Shown here one piece after another: positions 1 to 7,100 of a stretch of 11,418 nucleotides of DNA. How positions within the stretch are numbered: position 1 is the first letter of the stretch; every line of letters begins with the position of its first letter. The stretch is from Candidatus Saccharimonadota bacterium (GTDB lineage: Bacteria > Patescibacteriota > Saccharimonadia > Saccharimonadales > Saccharimonadaceae): positions 1-11,418 of the forward strand of contig CAJPIO010000009.1 of assembly GCA_905365145.1 (NCBI GenBank). The letters run 5' to 3'. The notes below the pieces were generated by a model. The model searched no databases. It saw only the letters and a program-made list of their open reading frames with translations, and was not told the origin of the DNA. The position numbers were made by a program, and so were the translations under genes.

Positions 1-45
1 CGGCGCCTCCAGCCGCTAAAATAATTAAGTAAATAAGACATTTTC

Positions 46-133
<88 letters not shown>

Positions 134-142
134 AGCGGACCT

Positions 143-151
143 ATTATATCA
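143..151 (-). promoter_or_regulatory. extended -10 promoter of tRNA-Ser
   Basis: The minus strand reads TGATATAAT, a perfect TATAAT with the extended-10 TG one base upstream. The expected start (about 136) is three bases before the mature tRNA 5' end. I see no good -35 hexamer, which extended -10 promoters can do without. The element sits in the short gap between comF and the tRNA. Confidence 0.6.
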
Positions 152-155
152 GAGA

Positions 156-830
156 TTAGCTACCCTGGGTAGGCTGCCGCGCTACTACTGCTACCGACAC
201 CTTTTCGAATCCGCTAGCCAGCAGAGCTTTGGCAGCATAATGCAATGTTGCTCCAGTAGTGTAAATATCATCGATCAACAAACAGCTAGCAGCCTCTGAG
301 CTGTCGCAAACAAAAGCCTGCTTCGCTTGCTGCCAGCGCTCGCTCTTATCGGCAGTATGCTGGACTGATGAGGTTCGCCGATGCAGTATCGTACGATAAG
401 GGAGCTTTCGGCGCCTAGCAAACTCCTTGGCTAACCTCGCTGCGTGATCGAAACCGCGCTGGCGAACGTGCGACGCAATCGTCGGCACTGGCACCACAAT
501 TGTCTCGACAGGTAATTCTGATACGCGCGTATCTAGCAAATCAACAATCTCGCGATAAGCACCGCCAACTCGTTCGAATTTATAAGCACCAATCAACAGC
601 TTCAAAGCGCCGCTTCGTTCGCCAACATACCAAGCATTTTCAAAAGGCGCTCTCGGCTGGCAGCGCTGGCATAAACTGCTGGGATTACGAATAGTTTTCG
701 CGCATAGCAAGCACAGCTGCGAAGCTCGCGAGATGATGTTATTTTTACAATTATCACAAATAATCCTACCAATTTCACCGCAAGAACAACAGTAGTGGGG
801 CGCTAGTATATCGAACAGGGAAATCATCAT
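156..830 (-). CDS. comF: ComF family protein (phosphoribosyltransferase fold)
   Basis: The 224-residue protein has the usual ComF/ComFC layout and length. The N-terminal part (about 14-57) carries CxxC-type pairs: C14/C17, C25/C28, C40/C43 and C54/C57, which fits a double zinc ribbon. The C-terminal type I phosphoribosyltransferase domain shows the family's RxRGF motif (RQRGFDHA, 123-130) and a PRPP-loop signature, LLIDDIYTTGAT (184-195). In characterised bacteria ComFC is a cytoplasmic protein needed for natural transformation, working with the ComFA helicase during DNA import. No comFA is in view. The start is the first of two adjacent ATGs, and no Shine-Dalgarno sequence precedes it, so M2 or a leaderless start is possible. 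The gene diverges from hsp20. Family assignment is firm; a role in DNA uptake here is inferred from the family. Confidence 0.92.
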   Translation of the reverse strand: MMISLFDILAPHYCCSCGEIGRIICDNCKNNIISRASQLCLLCAKTIRNPSSLCQRCQPRAPFENAWYVGERSGALKLLIGAYKFERVGGAYREIVDLLDTRVSELPVETIVVPVPTIASHVRQRGFDHAARLAKEFARRRKLPYRTILHRRTSSVQHTADKSERWQQAKQAFVCDSSEAASCLLIDDIYTTGATLHYAAKALLASGFEKVSVAVVARQPTQGS

Positions 831-861
831 TGTGTTTTTTACACTCTTATGGTTTATACAG

Positions 862-890
862 TTGATTATACGCTATGCATAGTCTATAAT
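862..890 (+). promoter_or_regulatory. sigma70-type promoter of hsp20
   Basis: TTGATT (862-867), a 17-bp spacer and a perfect TATAAT (885-890) make a near-consensus housekeeping promoter. The predicted start near 897 leaves a leader of about 39 nt before the hsp20 ATG. A 10-bp palindrome, CTATGCATAG (873-882), lies in the spacer; it may be an operator but is short enough to occur by chance. I see no CIRCE-like inverted repeat that would indicate HrcA control. Confidence 0.7.
865..870 (-). promoter_or_regulatory. possible -10 element of comF
   Basis: On the minus strand 870-865 reads TATAAT, 34 bp upstream of the comF start. No acceptable -35 is found at 15-18 bp, so this is weak. It overlaps the -35 hexamer of the divergent hsp20 promoter, so the two transcription units could compete for polymerase. 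Confidence 0.35.
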
Positions 891-935
891 GATAGTATAA
901 ATTCAATCAGCCAACGAGAATAGTGGAGGACATCA

Positions 936-1418
936 ATGGCACGTAAACAAGATGACGATCTGTTGATCGGAGACGAGCTGGCTGCAGCATTTCTCAACGA
1001 TGACAGTTTAACGAACGATAATAACTCGCCAGCCGCGGCGACACCTCAGCAGCAGGCCGATGATAGCGCCTGGCAAGAGCAAGAAGAAGACTTTCCGGGC
1101 CAGCTAGCCGTTGACGTCTACGAGACTGACGAATTGCTAGTGATCAAGGCTCGTACCGCTGGCGTCAACAAGGAAGACCTCGATGTTAGTATCTCTGACG
1201 GCATCTTGACTATCAGCGGCACGCTGTCGAGCGGCGACGACACCGCCGTTTCGCGCTGGCATATCCAAGAATGCTATTGGGGCGAGTTTAGCCGCACGCT
1301 AGCACTACCAGTAGCTGTCAAAGAAGACGAAGTTTCGGCAGTGCTCAAGGATGGCGTCCTGACGATTAGCTTCACCAAAGTCAAGCAAGAACAAGCCAAG
1401 AAGATTGCTATCCAATAG
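936..1418 (+). CDS. hsp20: small heat shock protein, Hsp20/alpha-crystallin family
   Basis: The 160-residue protein is an ATP-independent holdase chaperone of the cytoplasm by family. Residues 1-52 form an acidic, Ala/Gln-rich, probably disordered N-terminal arm. The alpha-crystallin domain spans about 55-147 and includes the class signature AVLKDGVLTI (135-144; family A-x-x-x-x-G-V-L). The C-terminal tail contains the I-x-I motif (IAI, 157-159) that docks neighbouring dimers in sHSP oligomers. The start is supported by GGAGGA (925-930) five bases upstream of the ATG and by the promoter at 862-890. A hairpin terminator follows 22 bp after the stop, so this is a single-gene unit. Apart from the long acidic N-terminus it is ordinary. 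Confidence 0.95.
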   Translation: MARKQDDDLLIGDELAAAFLNDDSLTNDNNSPAAATPQQQADDSAWQEQEEDFPGQLAVDVYETDELLVIKARTAGVNKEDLDVSISDGILTISGTLSSGDDTAVSRWHIQECYWGEFSRTLALPVAVKEDEVSAVLKDGVLTISFTKVKQEQAKKIAIQ

Positions 1419-1440
1419 AGCAGGGAAAATTAGATAAAAT

Positions 1441-1470
1441 AACCCGCGAGCAAGCGCAAGCGGGTTTTTT
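1441..1470 (+). terminator. Rho-independent terminator of hsp20
   Basis: AACCCGC (1441-1447) pairs with GCGGGTT (1460-1466) around a 12-nt loop, and the downstream arm runs into six T (1465-1470). The hairpin lies 22 bp after the hsp20 stop. Confidence 0.85.
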
Positions 1471-1521
1471 GTTGTATAAACCAAAAACTAGCGTACCGGT
1501 GGGAGAAAGCGAAACATATAA

Positions 1522-1551
1522 AATAACCGCACCAATTTAAGCGCGGTTATT
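1522..1551 (-). terminator. probable terminator of the pilin operon
   Basis: A perfect 9-bp inverted repeat, AATAACCGC (1522-1530) and GCGGTTATT (1543-1551), has a 12-nt loop. On the minus strand it is followed by a T-rich but not uniform stretch (TTATATGTTT). It lies 21 bp beyond the stop of the last pilin gene, so it should end the minus-strand operon. It faces the hsp20 terminator. Confidence 0.65.
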
Positions 1552-1572
1552 ATGCTTTGAAAGCAACAGGTA

Positions 1573-2031
1573 CTATTCTGACTTGACAAAGCTGGAAATC
1601 ACGAAGTTGACCGCCGCGTAAGCTAGAATCGCCACTACAATACCAACTATCGAGTATAAAATAGTATTCTTGGCCGACTGCACCTGCGTCTGGTCGCCCT
1701 GCGAGGTGACGTAGCGAAAACCACCAATGATTAGCATAATCACCGATACGGCACCGATGATAAATAGCAAAACATTGGTGACAATGCGGAAAATAGGAGT
1801 CTGTCCCTGGTCACAACCATTTTCATTGCCAAAAAGACAAGCTGATTGGTCATCACCTTTGGCAGACCCAGCCCCGCCTGATATAGTTAAATTCTTCTCC
1901 AAACTACTCGCGGATTTCGCCGGCGCAGCAAATGCCGGCGCAGCTTGAAACATCACGCCAGCTACCGACAATACCAGAGCAGGCACTGCCAGCAAGCCGA
2001 AAATACTGTCTTTATTTAATTTAAGTCTCAT
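1573..2031 (-). CDS. VirB2/TrbC-like T4SS pilin, copy 6 (last of array)
   Basis: This 152-residue protein has a signal peptide (1-35, cleavage likely after AFA) and a variable exported segment of about 45 residues with C65 and C73. Hydrophobic helices lie at about 83-104 and 125-147. The loop between them reads GGFRYVTSQGDQTQ and continues to QSAKNT, the shared motif of this array. Two helices after a cleaved signal is the usual design of VirB2/TrbC pilins, which pack into a conjugative-type pilus or remain in the inner membrane. AAGGA stands about nine bases before the ATG. A 119-bp gap separates it from the preceding copy, the largest gap in the array, and holds a possible -10. Its loop-coding region is 93% identical in DNA to the neighbouring copy. 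The pilin assignment rests on topology and motif. Confidence 0.82.
   Translation of the reverse strand: MRLKLNKDSIFGLLAVPALVLSVAGVMFQAAPAFAAPAKSASSLEKNLTISGGAGSAKGDDQSACLFGNENGCDQGQTPIFRIVTNVLLFIIGAVSVIMLIIGGFRYVTSQGDQTQVQSAKNTILYSIVGIVVAILAYAAVNFVISSFVKSE
1658..1755 (-). repeat. 98-bp direct repeat within pilin copy 6
   Basis: This segment aligns without gaps to 2227-2324 with 7 mismatches in 98 bp (about 93% identity, counted by eye). It codes the end of helix 1, the GGFRYVTSQGD loop and the start of helix 2. Identity drops sharply outside it, which suggests recent duplication or gene conversion restricted to the core. Confidence 0.85.
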
Positions 2032-2074
2032 ACGATCGATCCTTTCTGTATGATTTATTGGTCTTATACGGATT

Positions 2075-2080
2075 ATTATA
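2075..2080 (-). promoter_or_regulatory. possible internal -10 before last pilin gene
   Basis: The minus strand reads TATAAT in the 119-bp gap, 43 bp upstream of the last pilin start. No convincing -35 is found 16-18 bp upstream. It may allow separate expression of the last pilin. Confidence 0.35.
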
Positions 2081-2150
2081 CAACATTTGGTAAATAATTG
2101 GGATTGCTTTTACACTTCATTACGAGGTAGTAACGGGTAGCGAAACCGAA

Positions 2151-2531
2151 TCAGACAAACTGAGTAACGACAAAACTAACAATCGCATAAGCAGCTATCG
2201 ACACTACTACGCCAATAACGGCATACAAAATAGTATTCTTGGCTGACTGCATCTGCGTCTGGTCGCCCTGCGAAGTGACGTAGCGAAAACCGCCAATGAT
2301 AATCATAATCACTGATACGGCACCCATCAGAAACAAGAGTATATTTGTAACAGTTGTTAATACCGAGCTGAAACTGTTAGGAGTAGTACTGGTACCTGAC
2401 GCCGTCAGACCATCAGTTATACATTGTTTGGCGCTACCGCACGACGCAGCCTGGACTGGTGTGCCAGCAAAAAACAGCGTTGATACGCTCAGTACTAACG
2501 CCAACACTACCATTATTATATTTTTTTTCAT
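2151..2531 (-). CDS. VirB2/TrbC-like T4SS pilin, copy 5
   Basis: This 126-residue protein has a clear signal peptide (1-28, MKK n-region, cleavage after VQA) and a short Ser/Thr-rich exported segment with C31 and C37. Two membrane helices follow at about 62-83 and 101-123, joined by the loop GGFRYVTSQGDQTQMQSAKN. The start is supported by AGGAG a few bases upstream, in the 12-bp gap after the preceding pilin. The stop is TGA, which shows that UGA is not recoded. Of the six copies it is closest to the last one, with almost the same protein from helix 1 to early helix 2. It is expected to act with the other pilins in the inner membrane or pilus; which copy is the main structural subunit cannot be told. 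Confidence 0.84.
   Translation of the reverse strand: MKKNIIMVVLALVLSVSTLFFAGTPVQAASCGSAKQCITDGLTASGTSTTPNSFSSVLTTVTNILLFLMGAVSVIMIIIGGFRYVTSQGDQTQMQSAKNTILYAVIGVVVSIAAYAIVSFVVTQFV
2227..2324 (-). repeat. 98-bp direct repeat within pilin copy 5
   Basis: This is the partner of 1658-1755 (offset 569 bp, 7 mismatches). Several differences are silent third-position changes in the pilin frame, as expected when the protein is under purifying selection. Confidence 0.85.
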
Positions 2532-2543
2532 AATTGCTCCTTT

Positions 2544-2936
2544 CTAGCTATAAAAACTATCAACAACCAGCATTACAATTGCCCTAGCAGCTATCGCCAC
2601 CACTAGCCCGACAACCGCATACAAGACAGTATTCTTGGCTGATTGCAATTGTTGCTGATTGCCCTGCGAGGTAATATAACGAATGCCGCCAACAATAATC
2701 ATAATTACTGATATTGCCGCCAACAACCAAAATGCCCAACTAATCGGCGTGGAAATCGTCGTATGCGTGTTATCAATTTCATTGTGCTTGATGAGATCGC
2801 AATCCTCTTTATCGTAAGTGCCGCTGTCGCAGCCGCCATGTAATTGAGCCGCCCGGACCGCTGTTGGCATTACCACCATCGCCACCAGCGACACAATTCC
2901 AGCAATTACAACTGCTAACACGGCTATTCTACGCAT
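2544..2936 (-). CDS. VirB2/TrbC-like T4SS pilin, copy 4
   Basis: This 130-residue protein has a signal peptide (1-29, MRR n-region, cleavage after VRA) and a charged, His/Asp-rich exported segment with C36 and C46. Two helices follow at about 66-84 and 102-125. The loop reads GGIRYITSQGNQQQLQSAKN: the array motif, with Asn replacing the Asp of the usual QGD. The gene starts two bases after the stop of the preceding pilin, so translation is probably coupled; the nearest GGAG is about 13 bases upstream. An Arg in helix 2 (R118) is unusual for a membrane segment. It is clearly a paralog of the two downstream copies, at lower identity. Confidence 0.82.
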   Translation of the reverse strand: MRRIAVLAVVIAGIVSLVAMVVMPTAVRAAQLHGGCDSGTYDKEDCDLIKHNEIDNTHTTISTPISWAFWLLAAISVIMIIVGGIRYITSQGNQQQLQSAKNTVLYAVVGLVVAIAARAIVMLVVDSFYS

Positions 2937-2938
2937 AA

Positions 2939-3235
2939 TTAGAAAAATGCTCCGTTCACGAACATTATTATTGCTGCCGACATGTAAACAACCACTAGAC
3001 CAACAACAGTATATAACATAGCATTTTTAGCCTGAGCCACCTTGCTAGGGTCGCCTTGCGACGTGGCATAGATAAATCCAGCAATCACCAGCACAATAAC
3101 TGCAATAACCGTTGCCCAGAAATACGCCAACCTGATTATGCCTGGCAAAGCATCATTATCTGTCTTGGTCGGGAAATAAAGAATACTGTTCGCATCAATC
3201 TTGCGCGCAGCAAGGACAATCGTTTGCCAGATCAT
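2939..3235 (-). CDS. VirB2/TrbC-like small membrane protein without signal peptide, copy 3
   Basis: This is the shortest member (98 residues). It lacks a signal peptide and has no cysteine. A short N-terminal segment of about 32 residues leads to helix 1 (about 36-53), then the loop AGFIYATSQGDPSKVAQAKN and helix 2 (about 75-95). The loop keeps the Y, TSQGD and AKN positions of the family, so it is a paralog. The ATG overlaps the stop of the upstream gene as ATGA, with AGGAG seven bases before it, so the start is well supported and no signal peptide is hidden upstream. It may be an accessory membrane subunit or use its first helix as an uncleaved signal anchor. Confidence 0.8.
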   Translation of the reverse strand: MIWQTIVLAARKIDANSILYFPTKTDNDALPGIIRLAYFWATVIAVIVLVIAGFIYATSQGDPSKVAQAKNAMLYTVVGLVVVYMSAAIIMFVNGAFF

Positions 3236-3675
3236 ATAATGTCTCCTATAACATTAACGATTTGCACGGCGAGCATAGCAATCACGAAACCTATCAGCGC
3301 GTTCTGTACCGTCTTTTTAGCGCCAGCTACGCCTTCTGGCGAGCCAGTACTATACATATAGGCAATACCGCCCTTAATCAAGAAGAATATAGCTACATAC
3401 GTAGACGCTATCAAGAGACAGCGTACAACATTAGCGCCGATCTTGAACCCAGTGCGGCTAAAATCAATTTTATCAGGCTCGCTAGCCGATTTCAGACCTT
3501 CAAACTCACAGTCGCCGCTAGAGCCCTTAGTCATCATGCCATTGTACCAAGCAGGCATAGCAAAGACATAAGCATCGCACGACGCATCAGCCGCATAAGC
3601 TGCCGACGGGACAGTCGCAGAGAAGAAAATAGTACCCGCTATCACCGTTGCTAAAGCTAAAAATACGCGCTTCAT
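3232..3675 (-). CDS. divergent VirB2/TrbC-like pilin, copy 2
   Basis: This is a 147-residue protein when started at the ATG at 3675, which overlaps the previous stop by one base (TAATG). The frame also allows an upstream TTG start, but that would read through the region holding the GGAGG ribosome site and spoil the signal peptide. The signal peptide is 1-28 (MKR n-region, cleavage after AYA). The exported part is longer than in its neighbours, with C33 and C56. Hydrophobic helices lie at about 83-103 and 122-143, with the loop GGIAYMYSTGSPEGVAGAKK: G-x(2)-Y, S-x-G and AK are retained, but SQGD is replaced by STGS. It overlaps the next gene by four bases. Pilin-like identity is inferred from topology, loop and position. 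Confidence 0.76.
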   Translation of the reverse strand: MKRVFLALATVIAGTIFFSATVPSAAYAADASCDAYVFAMPAWYNGMMTKGSSGDCEFEGLKSASEPDKIDFSRTGFKIGANVVRCLLIASTYVAIFFLIKGGIAYMYSTGSPEGVAGAKKTVQNALIGFVIAMLAVQIVNVIGDII

Positions 3676-4043
3676 TAGTTGAAAATCCCTCCTGGAATTA
3701 GCCAATTCAGTGCCAGATACATTAAACCAAACGCTATAATACCGACAGTCGTATTGGTCATAATCGTTTTGGCTTGAGCAACCCGGTTGCTATTAGCATC
3801 GCCGCTAGCATAGAGAACGCCCGCCCAGATAAACATGCCAATCGCCACAATTCCAACCAAAGCAACCAGTATCGTCAAGAAAAAATTGAGTAAGGCAAAT
3901 ATCGCCTCGCTATCTTCGGCCTTGGAACAAATCTCGCTCGGTAACACCGCGCAATCCAACGCGTAAACCGACCGGCTAAATAGCAACAACGCGCCAATAG
4001 CGCTGGTTAGAGCAATCAGACAGGTTGTTAGTTTCTGTTTCAT
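3675..4043 (-). CDS. divergent VirB2/TrbC-like pilin, copy 1 (first of operon)
   Basis: This 122-residue protein is the promoter-proximal gene of the six. The signal peptide is 1-28 (cleavage after VYA), followed by a short exported stretch with C31 and C39. Helix 1 (about 53-74) and helix 2 (about 97-115) flank the loop AGVLYASGDANSNRVAQAK, which keeps G-x(2)-Y, SGD and AK. A weak AGGAAG lies 11 bases upstream of the ATG, and the promoter at 4067-4095 lies just beyond. The next gene starts on its last stop base. With copy 2 it is the most divergent from the three similar copies at the other end, so the array seems to grade from old to recent duplicates. Function in pilus or envelope assembly is inferred from the family. 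Confidence 0.78.
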   Translation of the reverse strand: MKQKLTTCLIALTSAIGALLLFSRSVYALDCAVLPSEICSKAEDSEAIFALLNFFLTILVALVGIVAIGMFIWAGVLYASGDANSNRVAQAKTIMTNTTVGIIAFGLMYLALNWLIPGGIFN

Positions 4044-4066
4044 AACGCGTATAGCTTCCTAATTAG

Positions 4067-4095
4067 AGTATAGCGCTGGTAGTCCATATTTGCAA
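4067..4095 (-). promoter_or_regulatory. promoter of the six-gene pilin operon
   Basis: On the minus strand, TTGCAA (4095-4090), a 17-bp spacer and TATACT (4072-4067) form a good sigma70-type promoter 23 bp upstream of the first pilin ATG. It is back to back with the strong plus-strand promoter at 4134-4162. One copy of a CAAACATT direct repeat overlaps its -35. Confidence 0.6.
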
Positions 4096-4113
4096 ACATT
4101 TTTGACAAACATT
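4093..4113. repeat. direct repeat CAAACATT between divergent promoters
   Basis: CAAACATT occurs at 4093-4100 and again at 4106-4113, 13 bp apart start to start. The first copy overlaps the pilin-operon -35 and the second lies between the two divergent promoters. This would suit a shared regulator binding site, but nothing further supports it. Confidence 0.4.
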
Positions 4114-4133
4114 AATATTCCTGATGGCGCTCA

Positions 4134-4162
4134 TTGACTTTTTGTAGCAAAAGTGCTATAAT
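4134..4162 (+). promoter_or_regulatory. strong promoter of first VirB6-like gene
   Basis: TTGACT (4134-4139), a 17-bp spacer and TATAAT (4157-4162) with an extended -10 TG (TGCTATAAT) make the best promoter in the window. The inverted repeat TAGCA-AAAG-TGCTA (4145-4158) overlaps the -10 and could be an operator. Transcription should start near 4169, so codons upstream of that point cannot be part of the protein. Confidence 0.75.
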
Positions 4163-4172
4163 GAATAGTAGT

Positions 4173-7100
4173 ATGCGGGATTGGGTAAGAACATGCCTGC
4201 AGGGTAGGATATCCTTGCGGCAAGGATTTTTAATGCTCTCGGCAGTAACGATAGCATTATTTGCTAGTGTTCTAGCACTATCGCGGCCAGCAGCGGCTGC
4301 CGATGCCGAGCGTTCTACCAAAAACGATACTGTTATTTACCAGAAACATACCTATACCAGAATCGACAAAGCGTCGTTTGCTAGCGGCGAAAAAACCAAA
4401 AGTCTGCCGATCGCTGGCTACGACGGCTACAAATACGAAGACAACGAAGGTATCCACCTCATCTTGACCGAAGGCGACGCCAAAACTGCCACCGAAGGCC
4501 AGGCGGTTAGCTATCTTTTGCGCAGCGGTATATACGATCCATCGACGCAATCCTCGTCAACCAAAGTATCTATCGCCAACGCACCAGAAGCAGACAGCGA
4601 TGATGACGGCGACAACTGCAAAGTTAACGTCGGCTGGTTCGTCTGCCCGGCTACGCAGCTTATCGCCGACCGGATGGACGGCGTACTCGACATCATCAAA
4701 AGTTTCCTGATCGTCCACACACTGCAAACCGACACCACCAAAAACAACCCGATTTACGAAATTTGGCAAAAAGTCCGCGACGTTTCCAATGTCTGTTTCG
4801 TCCTGGTGTTTTTGCTGATTATTTACGCGCAAATCACCAACCAAGGCCTGAGCAACTATGGCATCAAATCAATGCTGCCACGCTTAATCATTGGGGCCAT
4901 TTTGGTCAACGTTTCGTATTGGATATCTGGCGCTTTAGTCGACACCTCGAACGTACTCGGCTCATCAATACAACAGTTCTTTACCGACGTCCGACACGGT
5001 TTGTCTAGCCACGGCCGTCTCGGCGACGAGTTGTCGTGGACTGGCGTCACTGGGGTAGTACTAGCTGGCGGCGGCGTACTCGGCAAGGTGGTCGTCGCTA
5101 ACGGCGGTATCGGCCCGTCGCTGACACTGCTGACCACGATGTTAGTCGGCGCCATCGTCGCAGCCATTGTGGCGATGGTGGTTCTGGCTATGCGCCAAGC
5201 GCTAATCACCCTGTGTATCATCGTTGCACCGCTAGCTTTCGTGGCTTACGTATTGCCGAGCACAAATAAATATTTTGATAAGTGGAAAGATCTTTTTGCC
5301 ACCATGCTGCTAATGTTCCCGCTTATATCGTTCATTTTCGGTGCGGCGCAGCTAGCCGGCTACGCTATCATCGCTAATGCCGGCGACTCAATTACCCAAA
5401 TTATCATCGGCCTAGCTGTGCAGGTTGCACCGATCGCCATCACGCCGCTTATCATCAAGCTTAGCGGTAATTTGCTCGGCAAACTCGCTGGTATTGTCAA
5501 CAATCCGAACCGCGGTATCATCGATCGCACCCGCAACTGGGCGCAGGAACGCGCTGCTTACCAAGCCGCCAAAAACCGCGCTGGCAAGAGCCTAATCAAT
5601 ACCGACAGAGGCATCTTCAGAAGGTCGCCGAAGCTAAAAAGGGCCGCCCGCGCCATCAACAGAGCCCACGGCAGCCGCGCTAACTTTGTCAACTCGGCCG
5701 TACGGCGGCAACATCGCCGGACACAGCGCCGTAAAGGCTTAACCGCCGCTTACGAAGCCGCTGCCAGCAACAACGCCACCGAATGGGACAACGACCGCTA
5801 CGGCCGGCGCTCTGTCCAGACAGTCGAGGGCGAGAACGAAGCCCGTAAGTCAGAAATCGGCAACACCTTCTATGCCACGCCGCACGGCCAGGCGCTTGAA
5901 GCACGCCGACGCCGGGCCAGTATCCACAAATCCGAGCTTGACAACGCTTTCGACCGCGGCCATCAAAATCTGACACACCGCCAGCAGCTCGCCGAAATCG
6001 ACAAAGCCCGCGTCCAAAATGAATTCAACGAAAGCAGAGCCGGCCAAGAAGTCGATACCGCCCGGCGCACCGTCGAGGCGCACAAACAGCGTATCAGCAA
6101 CGACCAGCAAGCCCGCTGGGACACCTTAGTGCAAACCAGCCCGGGCTATAAAGCGCTAGAATTAAGCGTCAAGAAGAGCGAATTCGACGCTGCCCGCGCT
6201 AAAGAAAAACTCGGCAAGATGCACGCCGAAATCATCGCCCAGGGAGACCAAAGCGAACATGTCGTCAACCTGCGCGGCGCTAATGCTCCAACACAGGACT
6301 ATGTACTGCACGTTGCCCGCGACATCAAGCGCGCCAACATCGAAACCAACCTAACCGCCGCCGCCAAACGCGCCGCCGAGCAGGCGCTGTCCAGCGAGGT
6401 CAATACCATGATGCTCGACAACACCGTCCGCGTCGATGGCAAGCTAGTCCGCGAATACGCTGCTGGCATCGGTAACCAATCAGCGGTACTGGCCGAATAC
6501 GTGGCTAAATCGCGCAAAGAAGCCGGCGAAAAGATCGCGCAGCAAGCCGAACTAGCACACCACTTCAAACTCGACCCTGGACAAATTGAAGCGCTGGCTA
6601 CTGGCAAACTAGGCACCGACGCTGCTGGCCAGCCAATTACCCAGCTGCATGTTACCGACGCCGCTGGCCGCAGCTATGCATTCGACGCCCGCGACGATTA
6701 CGTCCGCGACATGTCGATCGCTGAATTGTTCAAAGTCGGCTCGGTCGAACAGAAGTTGAACGTCGTTAAACAAACCGGTAGGTTAGTCGACGAACACGGC
6801 AATGTGATAGCCACTGGCTACAACTACGACTTCCGCCGCTCGGTCGAGCAGGCCATCATCGACACCAAATTCATGCAAGCAGTTCCAGCCCTCAGCGACA
6901 AATCGCTCAAGGCTGTCCTCAACGGCGAATTCTACGGCGACGAAAGCCTGCAATACCAGTCCTTCCGCCAGATTCTCGAGGGCCGCATCAAAACCAGCAC
7001 TATCGCTAACGCGAACGCTAACGCCCTAGCTGTGATGTTCGCCGATATTGATACGAGCGACCTGACCAGGACGCAGTTCAACAAGCTCATCGAAGACAGC

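Noticed and set aside
873..882. Palindrome CTATGCATAG in the hsp20 promoter as an operator
   Set aside because: Ten-base palindromes are expected several times by chance in 11 kb, and it matches no operator I know, so it is only mentioned with the promoter.
1658..2324. The repeated blocks as CRISPR or insertion-sequence remains
   Set aside because: They are two copies within homologous coding frames, with no spacers, terminal inverted repeats or transposase.
2151..3234. Possible UGA recoding as in SR1/Gracilibacteria
   Set aside because: TGA ends two pilin frames at sensible points, one of them in an ATGA overlap with the next gene, so UGA is a stop here.
3676..3705. TTG at 3705 as start of pilin copy 2
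   Set aside because: It would translate the ribosome site of the gene and put ten charged residues before a normal signal peptide. The ATG at 3675, overlapping the previous stop, is better.
4134..4172. TTG at 4134 as start of the first VirB6-like protein
   Set aside because: The TTG is the -35 hexamer of a near-perfect promoter, and transcription should begin near 4169, downstream of it.
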